A stretch of 64,000 bases of DNA. It comes from Strigamia acuminata. Lineage: Eukaryota; Arthropoda; Chilopoda; Geophilomorpha; Linotaeniidae. The DNA lies in the NCBI GenBank assembly GCA_949358305.1, contig OX442316.1:744001-808000 (forward strand), written 5' to 3'. The position numbers were made by a program, and so were the translations under genes. Every line of letters begins with the position of its first letter. The first letter of the stretch is position 1. Under the pieces are notes generated by a model that was not told the origin of the DNA, searched no databases, and saw only the letters and a program-made list of their open reading frames with translations. This document shows, piece after piece, positions 19,574 through 27,606 of this stretch.

Positions 19574-22500
19574 GTTTGTTATCCTAATTTGGAAATTTAC
19601 GGCGCCGCCACCAGATGTCGCGCGCGCTAAGCGAAAACCGTGTATTGGTGTGGTCTGAGGAACAATGTTTTGTTCTGAAGTTGTTGTTGGGTAATAATTA
19701 TCCTCATCAACCTCTGTGACAGGCCATTTCACTGCAGTATAGTCGGGTATGAATCGTTTCAATTCGACTATGTTTACTGGTCCAATTGTTTGTAAAGTAA
19801 TTGGCTTGGCAATCACGTAAACATTCGGGCTTTTTACTTCAGTGATGACAAATGGACCTTTGTATCTGTCCTCGAGTGAAGCTGTGTAACCTTTTGCAGC
19901 ATTCGAAAGAGCGTGGGTTTTTCTCAAAACCAGATCATCTTTTTTGAATGTGTCATTGCTACGATGTCGGTCATAATATCCTTTCTGTTTTTGTTGTGCA
20001 AGCAATTTATTACGAATTGCTGCCTGCATTAAAACTTTGGATCTTGCAACCAACATTCTTTGGGCATCCTGAGGTTGGTTTGGGTCAAATGGGGCGTCAT
20101 AAGAGATGTCCCTATTGTCCCACCAAGGCCTCAATTCCCTTAGAAAAGTAAGCATTGCTGGTGTGAAACCAGTTGTTACTGAGGGTGCGGTGCGCAAGGC
20201 AAAATTTATGTCGCCAATGCACCGATCCCACTGATCGTGTTCAGAGGTGAATATTTGAAGCATAATCTTGATGTTTCTATTTATTCTCTCTGTCAAGTTT
20301 GTTTGGGGGTGATATGGGGTTGTTTTCAGGATTGTTATTCCTGCATCCCTACACAACGCCTCATAAACATCGGAAACAAATTGGGGTCCGTTGTCGCTTA
20401 CGATAAAACGAGGGCACCCATGTGTTTCGAAAAAGTGTTTAAGAATGGGTACGACGTATGCAATTTTTGCACTGCGCAAAGGGACAATCTCAACCCAATT
20501 CGTTGCGTAATCGACAATGACAAAGAGCCACCTATTTCTGTTTTTAGTACGGACCTTGGGGCCAATAAAATCAATGCCAATTCTTTCAAATCTACCAATT
20601 TGGGGTGAGGTGGGAATCATCAAACCCTTTGGTTTTCTTTGAATAGGTTTGCACTTTTGACAGCGTTCGCAGCTAATTACATGAGTTCTAGCTTGCTGTC
20701 GCATGCCGAACCAAAAATATGCTCGTTTGAGTCTTTCAAAAGTGACATCAACTCCTCCATGGCCTGCTGTTGGGTGATCGTGTACCAACCGTAGGCAGTG
20801 AGTTTGGAGTGATTTTGGTACAAGTATTTTAAGACCAGCACCATCCTCTATTTCTGTCAGGAAAAAATCTGATTTATAGGATGAATTGATCATTAGTACC
20901 CCATTTTTATTTATTGCTAAATCTGACTTTACTGACAGAAAGTGTTGTGGGACTTGTTTCCAGATTTCATTATCCTCGAGGTTGTCGATTTCCAACCATT
21001 CAATGATTTTTGATAATTCTGGGTCCAATCTCTGCTCTGCTGCCATTCTGGTTGCGGAGATTGCTTGAATCCGTGCATCCAAAATAAACAGTGCTGTTTC
21101 TTGTGGTGGATTGTTTTCTTCTTCGGGATATTTTCTTGCTGTCGTATAATCGTCATCAAGATTTATCCTGGAAAGAGCATCCGCCACAGTATTATCAGTT
21201 CCTTTTCTGTATTTTATTACAAAATCTTCCTGCTGTAACTTCATTGCCCATCTAGCTAAGCGGCCTGCCGGGTCTTCTAAAGACATCAGCCATTTCAGAG
21301 CTTGGTGGTCAGTTTCTAGAGTGTAAGTGGAGTATTCTACATAAGGTTTAAATTTATAAACCGCCCAGATAACTCCTAAACATTCTAGTTCAGTAGCTCC
21401 GTAATTTGCTTCTGCACCTTGTAGAGTGCGGCTTGCATATGCTACTGGCCTGATTTTATCTTCATCGTCAGCCTGCATGAGGACTGCGCCGAGTCCGCCC
21501 GAACTTGCATCGGTGTGAATGATGAAAGGTCGGTCAAAATCGGGCAAAGGCAGCGTGATCCCATGCGCGAGCTGACGTTTAAGAGTTGCAAAAGCTACTA
21601 TACATTTTTCTGACCAATTCCACTGCACGTCTTTTTTAAGGAGCACGTAGAATGGCTTTGAAGTAATGTTGCATTCGTGGATTAATGGCTGATAGAATCC
21701 AACCATTCCTAAAAAACGTTGTAGTTGTTTAACATTTTTGGGTGCCGGATATGCTACAATAGCCTCCACTTTTGAGCCATTTGGACTGTAACCTTGGTTT
21801 GAAATTGTGAAACCCAGGAAATCCAATGTCTCTGAGCATAGAAAAGACTTATCAGGGCTTGCTGTTAGATTGTTCTTCCTCAAGCGCTTAAAGATATCTT
21901 CTAAGTGGATTAAATGTTCCTCAAAGGTATTACTAAAGATAATTATATCATCTAAGTATGCCATGGCCCATTTATGCTTTGAAATTCCCAGCACTTCATC
22001 CATCATTCTCTGAAAAGCACTAGGTGCATTACAGAGTCCGAAGGGCATTCTTGTAAATTGGAACGTCCCGTCTGGAGTTGCAAATGCTGTTTTTGGACGG
22101 TCAGAGGGTTTCAGCTTTATTTGATAATACCCCTTGGTCAAGTCCAGTGTTGAAAAGAAACATTTTCCTCCTAGGCAGGCTAAAATCATGGTAATGGATG
22201 GCATATGGTAGACATCCTTAACCGTTATCTTATTCAGCCACCTGAAGTCTATGCAAAGTCGATACGTGCCTTCTTTTTTCTTTACTATCACGGGTGGATT
22301 TTTGTAGCTGCTTTCGCATCTTTCTGCCCACCCAGATTTTAATAAAACAGTGACAAGATCTCGCAATAACTCCGCTTTTGCAGGGTTTATTGGTCTATCT
22401 TTGCATTTAAATGCTGGCGCATCACCTGTTGGAATCGCATGTTCCAAGGTTGGATGACAACCTGCTTCATCACTAAAAACTTTGTTGTATTTACTAATTA

Positions 22501-23188
22501 AAGTTTTCAACCTTGTTTTTTGATGTTGTGGGAGTTTGCAATTTACAAGAAGTTTTTCTTCAAGAGACTGCCCTGATGGTTTTGCGTGGAAACCTATCAA
22601 TTTCTCCCATTCGCCTACTATGGATTCTGCCATTTCAAAGTTTGTGGTATTATCGTCGAAAGTATAGAGGGTGTCTTTAAAATCGATGTGATACCAAACT
22701 TTTCTATGAACACTTATTTCAATTTTGTTTGCACCAATCCAAGTACAACCTAATAGTATAAAACAAGAGGCTGTTGGTAGGATCGGAAACTTAATTGCTT
22801 TTTCTCCAGTAGGCCACTTCATGATTAATGTAATTTGGCCAATTGGGACTGTTACCCTGTCACCAGTCATGACTTCGCGACGTTCAGTACATGGCTCAAT
22901 CATTTTAGTTAGGCCTAATTTCTTAACCATTCCACCACTAATGTAGGGTGCCGAAGCGCCGCAATCTAGTAGTGCCGTAGTTTTTATACCGTTTAACTCC
23001 ACTTTCATGTAAGGGAGTTTACTGGATTTACTCTTCATGGCTACTGCAATGGTGTCTTTTATTATAGGACTATTTAATGCAGCAAAAGGGTGTTCGCTGT
23101 ATGATTGTATTTCATTAAATATATCATCCAGTGCATCCTCTTCCAATTGAGTTAAAATCGAGGCTCGGCCACCGCAGTCCTCAACCAT
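19238..23188 (-). CDS. pol: GypB pol polyprotein, reading in frame into the transposon THAP exon
   Basis: 1316-residue ORF from ATG 23188, which overlaps the gag TAA by one base. Motifs: protease ALLDCGAS (DCG rather than DSG/DTG), RT RLCIDFRW and YLDDIIIFS, RNase H HTDASSGG, integrase HHCC finger (H..H then CERCQKCK), catalytic D in GIDFIGP, SDNGPQF and TERINR, then GPY/F YKGPFVI. The gypsy part ends around HGFRLARA. The remaining residues are a 5'-UTR readthrough plus the complete THAP finger of the downstream transposase (MAAEEKRSS onward) and intron sequence. The fusion has no stop at the junction. Whether it is translated is unknown; gypsy Pol alone is about 1190 residues here. Confidence 0.85.
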   Translation of the reverse strand: MVEDCGGRASILTQLEEDALDDIFNEIQSYSEHPFAALNSPIIKDTIAVAMKSKSSKLPYMKVELNGIKTTALLDCGASAPYISGGMVKKLGLTKMIEPCTERREVMTGDRVTVPIGQITLIMKWPTGEKAIKFPILPTASCFILLGCTWIGANKIEISVHRKVWYHIDFKDTLYTFDDNTTNFEMAESIVGEWEKLIGFHAKPSGQSLEEKLLVNCKLPQHQKTRLKTLISKYNKVFSDEAGCHPTLEHAIPTGDAPAFKCKDRPINPAKAELLRDLVTVLLKSGWAERCESSYKNPPVIVKKKEGTYRLCIDFRWLNKITVKDVYHMPSITMILACLGGKCFFSTLDLTKGYYQIKLKPSDRPKTAFATPDGTFQFTRMPFGLCNAPSAFQRMMDEVLGISKHKWAMAYLDDIIIFSNTFEEHLIHLEDIFKRLRKNNLTASPDKSFLCSETLDFLGFTISNQGYSPNGSKVEAIVAYPAPKNVKQLQRFLGMVGFYQPLIHECNITSKPFYVLLKKDVQWNWSEKCIVAFATLKRQLAHGITLPLPDFDRPFIIHTDASSGGLGAVLMQADDEDKIRPVAYASRTLQGAEANYGATELECLGVIWAVYKFKPYVEYSTYTLETDHQALKWLMSLEDPAGRLARWAMKLQQEDFVIKYRKGTDNTVADALSRINLDDDYTTARKYPEEENNPPQETALFILDARIQAISATRMAAEQRLDPELSKIIEWLEIDNLEDNEIWKQVPQHFLSVKSDLAINKNGVLMINSSYKSDFFLTEIEDGAGLKILVPKSLQTHCLRLVHDHPTAGHGGVDVTFERLKRAYFWFGMRQQARTHVISCERCQKCKPIQRKPKGLMIPTSPQIGRFERIGIDFIGPKVRTKNRNRWLFVIVDYATNWVEIVPLRSAKIAYVVPILKHFFETHGCPRFIVSDNGPQFVSDVYEALCRDAGITILKTTPYHPQTNLTERINRNIKIMLQIFTSEHDQWDRCIGDINFALRTAPSVTTGFTPAMLTFLRELRPWWDNRDISYDAPFDPNQPQDAQRMLVARSKVLMQAAIRNKLLAQQKQKGYYDRHRSNDTFKKDDLVLRKTHALSNAAKGYTASLEDRYKGPFVITEVKSPNVYVIAKPITLQTIGPVNIVELKRFIPDYTAVKWPVTEVDEDNYYPTTTSEQNIVPQTTPIHGFRLARATSGGGAVNFQIRITNMAAEEKRSSHFNCCVPCCYNTAQNSPKEVTWHSMPKNEGLRKKWIAKIRRDVGKKFKITNGTKVCSDHFYECDFRPLLHSKRKYLKSEAFPSRFQWISAQKVGRSCKFALF

Positions 23189-23190
23189 TA
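23186..23190 (-). promoter_or_regulatory. TAATG stop-start overlap between GypB gag and pol
   Basis: Minus-strand pentanucleotide TAATG: gag ends TAA and pol starts with the ATG that reuses its last A. It suggests coupled termination-reinitiation instead of frameshifting. Confidence 0.75.
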
Positions 23191-24756
23191 GTTCGTGGTT
23201 GATGACTGCGTTGACTCGTTTCCCTCATCTGGTTCGTCACTGCACATTGCTTGGAATCGTTCGTTAACAGATTCTAATTCAGCGACTAATGCAGCCTGAT
23301 GTGCCTGCAAAGTTTGCTTGCTCTTTTCTCGTAGTGGGCAGTCTCTTTTAAAATGTTGCCCTCCACAGATAAAGCAGCCGCCTGATTTAGGTGCTGTTGC
23401 GTAGTCTGACAAGATATTACTTGCAGTAGTTCCTGTTTTTGTCAGTGCTTTAGCTGGTTGCGGTTTTTCAAACGCCTTCCTGCTAGCATATGGATGCAGT
23501 GGTTCTTTAGTTGATGCAACCGTGGTTGGTACTAAACTTTGAACCGTTGGTGATGGTGTTTTTTGTTGATTTGACAACAATTTACCAAGTCTTTCTGCTT
23601 CCCTGGCAGTGTTCTCTGTAACTGAGCAGGCCCATTTCAGGTTTGCCCATGTGTGATCGTACACAATTGCAACCTTAATGCACCGCCTTGTCTCTTCTGT
23701 CATTGCAAGGAGTGCTTTCATCGTTTTTTCCTCATCTGCCATCGGGACATGAAGTTGAACAAAAAGCTCTTCCATTGCATTCACGAGTTGCACTGGTGAC
23801 ATGCCTTCTGACTGTTTGATTTTGTCAATCTCAGTCATTAGTTGCGAGTCACAAGGTGCAAAGCGTTTTATAAACTTCATTTCGAAGTCGTTCCATCCTG
23901 TAAAGGACATACTTTGCGTTAACCAAGCGTGTGCTTCCCCTTTCATGAAAGCATTCATGTGGTTAATTGCAATATAGTTCAAGTGCTCTTCTACAAAGCT
24001 GAGACTTTGTCTTAGGCCAATGAGAAAAACTCTGGCCTTAGACCGATCTCCAGTGTAGGGGTCCATACGAATTTGCATAACCGTTCGTGCAAAAGCTTGC
24101 TTGTCAAACGGTTTCACAGTATTCGGAGTCGCTGTTGATGTTGTGGGTGGAGTTGAGTTTGGAGCTTGACTTCCACCACTAACACCAGACGTTTGAGGGA
24201 CTGGCATTGTCCATAGGATATTATGTCCGCCTGAGGATGATGGTGTACCTGCAGTTGATGGTTGCCAACTGGGTGCTGGTGACCAAGTTCTGGGTTGGTT
24301 ATAAGCATTTTGTGATTGTTGCCAATTATAATGCTGAGAACCGGGTGGTGGGTATCCATGATTTAATTGCGGCAAGCCATTTATTTGCTGCAAGGGAGGG
24401 GTCTGTTGCTGTGGCAGCCACTGATTCCCCCCCTGTTGCAATGTACCATTTTGGGCCTGCTGTTGATTGTTAGCTATTAACTGCGCTTGTGCAGTCTGTA
24501 GCTGTTGGTCAACTGCAGCCTTTTCCGTCGCTATTCGCGTAAGTGCTGCGGCTAGTTCTGCCGGGGTCGTAATGGTGTCGGGGTTTACTTGTAAAATAGC
24601 CGCAATTCCATCGACCGTTGCTTGATCCATTCTTACTGCTGGTGTTGCAATATTAGGGTCGGAAACAGATAAATTCTCTTGGTTGAGTGGTTGGGGTTCG
24701 TTCTGATCACTAGCTTGGTTTATTTCGGGATATTGTTTATTCCTGGTATGAACCAT
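23188..24756 (-). CDS. gag: GypB Gag with one CCHC-type knuckle
   Basis: 522 residues from ATG 24756. The N-terminal half is P/Q/N/S-rich low complexity (QQQTPPLQQINGLPQ). The centre is a retrotransposon-gag-like helical domain (RVFLIGLRQSLSF, HAWLTQSMSFTGWNDFEMKF). Near the end is a single zinc knuckle CFICGGQHFKRDC with spacing C-x2-C-x3-H-x4-C, one residue shorter than the usual C-x2-C-x4-H-x4-C. The TAA stop at 23190-23188 shares its last A with the pol ATG. Confidence 0.85.
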   Translation of the reverse strand: MVHTRNKQYPEINQASDQNEPQPLNQENLSVSDPNIATPAVRMDQATVDGIAAILQVNPDTITTPAELAAALTRIATEKAAVDQQLQTAQAQLIANNQQQAQNGTLQQGGNQWLPQQQTPPLQQINGLPQLNHGYPPPGSQHYNWQQSQNAYNQPRTWSPAPSWQPSTAGTPSSSGGHNILWTMPVPQTSGVSGGSQAPNSTPPTTSTATPNTVKPFDKQAFARTVMQIRMDPYTGDRSKARVFLIGLRQSLSFVEEHLNYIAINHMNAFMKGEAHAWLTQSMSFTGWNDFEMKFIKRFAPCDSQLMTEIDKIKQSEGMSPVQLVNAMEELFVQLHVPMADEEKTMKALLAMTEETRRCIKVAIVYDHTWANLKWACSVTENTAREAERLGKLLSNQQKTPSPTVQSLVPTTVASTKEPLHPYASRKAFEKPQPAKALTKTGTTASNILSDYATAPKSGGCFICGGQHFKRDCPLREKSKQTLQAHQAALVAELESVNERFQAMCSDEPDEGNESTQSSTTN

Positions 24757-24990
24757 GTAGTTGTCGAGAAGAGACTGAGTGAACTGAGCCAGAGCTGAGA
24801 CTTATATTTCCCGTCTGCCGATTGTTCTCTCAACAACCAATCATAGCCGAGTAGAATTTGCCATGTGACTTCCTGTTCTATTGTTCGAGGATTATGACAT
24901 CACACTTGTCATCGCTGATTTCTTAGGAATTTTTTAGGGATAATGTATAAATTTCCGGAAATCTGTTAATCCGTTGATAGCCAAAGAATG
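24757..24990 (-). promoter_or_regulatory. Probable GypB promoter/5' LTR end
   Basis: On the minus strand this stretch holds a TGATGTCA element (AP-1/CRE-like, near 24895), a gattggtt (inverted CCAAT, near 24840), a TATA-like aaatataag near 24808, then tcagttcactcag (initiator-like) and, about 40 bases on, the gag ATG. LTR ends cannot be proved because the partner LTR is outside the window. Confidence 0.45.
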
Positions 24991-25430
24991 AATTCTGATT
25001 TTTTAAATTTTTTTCAAATAAAGTATAAACATTTTATTTTATTCAGTTTTCCAGATTTTTTAATAAAAAATAACTTAAACCTAATTAAAACATGTGTTTT
25101 GTTGTCTTTATTCGAAAAATGGTTCATTTTTTGCTTTGAAATATGTTTTTTGGTGGCCAAAATTCGATTTTTAGTGATTTTTTTCCACTTGGTCCGAGCG
25201 GCCACTTTAAACAATTTCTTGGTCAAAATGTTTCGTAAGTCGGTTTTTTGGATTTCTAAATGGGTTTTGCGGCATTTTGCCACTTCATTTCAATCTAAAA
25301 ACAGTGTTTTTGATCTTCTTTTCCAGAAAACGGTCGTTTCTTGCGGTAAATTTGTTACGTGCGGCGATGAACCGCGCGGTCAAAATTCGGCCGAAACGTT
25401 CATTTCTTTCCAAAAAAAAGTCAATCTACG

Positions 25431-25464
<34 letters not shown>

Positions 25465-26470
25465 CGTTTGTGGGTAGCAACCACAATATTTATTTTGACA
25501 TTTCATATTTTCGCGAAAATGATTGTTTTTTGCGGCAATTTCTCTCGTACGGGCGATAAACCACGCATTCGAAAAATTGTGAAAAACGTCAATTTCCGCC
25601 TGAAACACGTATAGAATTATTAAATTTTATTCGGGAAAATTTGTGGTGCCTTTTACCACTTTATCCTAACTCAAACTTATTTTTAGGCACGATCGTTGTT
25701 TTCGCGGCGATTATTTTGGTTTGCGTGCCGTCAACCACGCTTTCAAAAATTGGCGAAAACCTCCGTTTTATTTGACAAAAATTGTGCCAAATCGGTTTTT
25801 ATTTGAATCCGGAGTGGTTTGTGATGTTAAATCACATCAATCCCTTCTTTAATCGTGCTTTTCTTACTTTTCCGCATTAAAACGATCGTTTCTTGATTCA
25901 AATTTTCGGCCATTTTCGCGGAAAACCACGTGGTCGAAATCCGTCAAGAATTGTCATTTTTGGTGCAAAAAGGTTTTTTGAACTCATTTTACCGGTGATT
26001 CCATTCGTTTTTTAGTTTTAAACAAGCCGAATCGTCGAAAAAGTGTTCGTTTCCTTCATTTGTCTTGCCGGGAAGTCGATTGTCTCGTATCGGCGGTGCT
26101 TTTGCGCGTGTTGCTTGTTGCGACCGTGCGGCTTCGCCGAAGAAAACTTGTCATTGTTCCGGGTAAGAAATGGATTTTTGTTCGATTTTTCAGGTTTTGG
26201 AATGATTTGTGGTGATTCTCCACTCATTGCGAACCAAATTCATCGATTTAACGTTGTTTTTCGCCAAAAAAGGTTGATTTTTGCAGCAAAATTTGGGAAA
26301 ATTTCGGAAAAAACTCAATTTTTCTGGTAAATATCCTTCGTCGAAAGATTTCTATGATTGTAACAACTTATTTTTAAATAAAAACATGTCGTTTCGTTAT
26401 AAAACGTTTGGTTTGTGTTCGATTTCTCAAACACTTTGGATTTTTTGCTTTTTTGTCAAAAATATTGATT
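24990..26470. repeat. Degenerate tandem repeat, period about 175-190 bp, with a 29-base T run
   Basis: A block of the type gataaaccacgc..tcgaaa..gaaaac..caattt recurs at about 25190, 25365, 25553, 25728 and 25918, with weaker copies near 26125 and 26290. Each is preceded by cgatcgt/ggtcgttt..ttgcgg. Unit identity is low, so this is an old satellite-like array. A T homopolymer occupies 25433-25461. No gene is supported here; the 208-residue plus-strand ORF is low complexity. Confidence 0.55.
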
Positions 26471-26501
26471 ATCTAGAAGACCTGTCATTGCCGAAATAAA
26501 C

Positions 26502-26917
26502 TGTAAAGCCGAGTTAAAGCTGGTGCGGGACACCGCATTTCGCGTCCGCCATTTGTTTATTCTTAAACATGAAGAAGGACTCGAAAAGCACCTGTTTCGA
26601 GGCTACAAAGCTTGAAATAGAATGAATCATTGTTAACAGGCAAAGATTCATTCTTTACATAACAAAAGTAAAGTAAACTGGCATAAACTATCAATAATGC
26701 AAACAAAAGCTATGAGAAACTAAAGGATAAGCGCTCATATTCGAGCAGACGACATATGGGCATGTCATTGCTATATTGCGGCACTTAGCACAGAAATGAG
26801 AGTTTAAAAGTCAATATCAACCAATGTAACACGGATACAGAATTGCAATGACACACACGTTGCATTTAACCGGAAACATGCAACTGAGAAGATCAAACAG
26901 TTGGGCATTTCCTAACA
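26502..26917 (-). repeat. 3' LTR of Cop2
   Basis: Minus-strand LTR starting TGTTAGGAAATGCCC next to the polypurine tract AAAGGGGGATT (26918-26928) and ending near ...GGCTTTACA. The left end is placed by TG...CA and by homology to the Cop4 LTR, whose U5 shares aataaa followed by atggcggacgc. The TSD on this side would be taaac; its partner is outside the window. Confidence 0.65.
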
Positions 26918-26934
26918 AATCCCCCTTTGCGCAA

Positions 26935-27061
26935 CTATTTGACTACGACAAAAATATGCTCACAGAGCTGACACAATCTAGGGCGCGGCAACCACTTCGT
27001 CATCAAATCGGCGAGGTTTAATTCGCCAGGTACATGCTTGATGTTAAACACCCCTCTTTCA
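26935..27061 (-). CDS. pol: Cop2 pol, C-terminal piece
   Basis: Encodes the end of copia RNase H (ERGVFNIKHVPGELNLAD, then the TKWLPRP motif) and stops at TAG 26937-26935. It joins the segment at 34068-35840 in frame (DWFE/RGVFNIKH) if Cop1 and one TTTCA copy are removed. Residues upstream in this local open frame come from the Cop1 LTR and are not part of the protein. Confidence 0.9.
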
Positions 27062-27584
27062 TGTGGAAAATAAATGATGGTGTAAGTCCAAAACAGCATA
27101 TTTGGCTTTGCCAAAAATCCGCACAGGCGGTGGCCATGTTTAATCATGGTTTTCAACTCAAGAGTGCATACAGAACAAATCATTTATGAGTTACATAGAA
27201 TCATTGATCAGGTGACTTATGATCACATAAATGTTGAACATAGAACAAATCATGTAAAATGCAAACAATACGGAAATACATTTGGCATGGCATTTATAAT
27301 CTTACAAATGCCAGATAATATACATAAACTTAACGCATATAAATACACAAATGTATTTAACAACAATGTCACTTAAATGCACGTACAGTATTCCTGCGTA
27401 TTATACAAATTCGCAACTCAGGGCAGGTAATACAAATACACTGAACAATTAAAGGCACGTTGTACTAATGGCGCGATAAACCATAAACTCGCGCCAGATA
27501 TCATCGCGCAATTAACACGCTTGGTAAGGTGAACATACTCGGACATGCAACTTATTTGCCTACAAAAGAAACTTATTTCCAACA
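27062..27584 (-). repeat. 3' LTR of Cop1
   Basis: 523 bp TGTGGAAAAT...TTCCAACA in plus-strand text, bounded by TSD TTTCA at 27057-27061. The adjacent minus-strand purine run aagagggggta (27585-27595) is the polypurine tract, fixing orientation. Confidence 0.95.
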
Positions 27585-27606
27585 TACCCCCTCTTAGCAA
27601 ACAAGC

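Larger units (their letters stand above)
15301..19620. mobile_element. ISL2EU-type DNA transposon (right-hand part) with convergent YqaJ and THAP-DDE genes
   Basis: Two convergent genes typical of ISL2EU/IS4EU elements as I know the superfamily: a SWIM-YqaJ nuclease gene (plus strand, 5' exons missing) and a THAP/HTH/DDE transposase (minus strand, complete). The left part was displaced by GypA-plus inserted at 15300/15301. The right end lies between the transposase ATG (19573) and the last recognisable GypB pol residues (about 19640). The exact terminus and TSD could not be fixed without the left terminal repeat. Confidence 0.75.
19238..24771 (-). mobile_element. Ty3/gypsy retrotransposon GypB (right-hand part), interrupted by the ISL2EU element
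   Basis: Minus-strand gag and pol with a one-base TAATG overlap. Pol reads to just after the GPY/F module and then runs into ISL2EU sequence near 19620, with no 3' LTR in the window. The simplest reading is that ISL2EU inserted near the end of GypB pol, so the rest of GypB is left of position 1. The 5' LTR boundary is uncertain; a CA/TGG junction occurs at 24755-24758. Confidence 0.75.

Noticed and set aside
24755-24775. GypB primer site directly at the gag ATG (ACA/TGG junction)
   Set aside because: A CA|TGG junction exists, but without the 3' LTR for comparison and without a recognised tRNA match it cannot be called.
25014-25614. 208-codon plus-strand ORF and its antisense partners
   Set aside because: F/K/I-rich low complexity across a degenerate AT-rich repeat and a poly-T run; no domain.
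27146-27376. 76-codon ORF found twice (27146-27376, 33629-33859)
   Set aside because: Lies inside the two Cop1 LTR copies; duplication is due to the LTRs.
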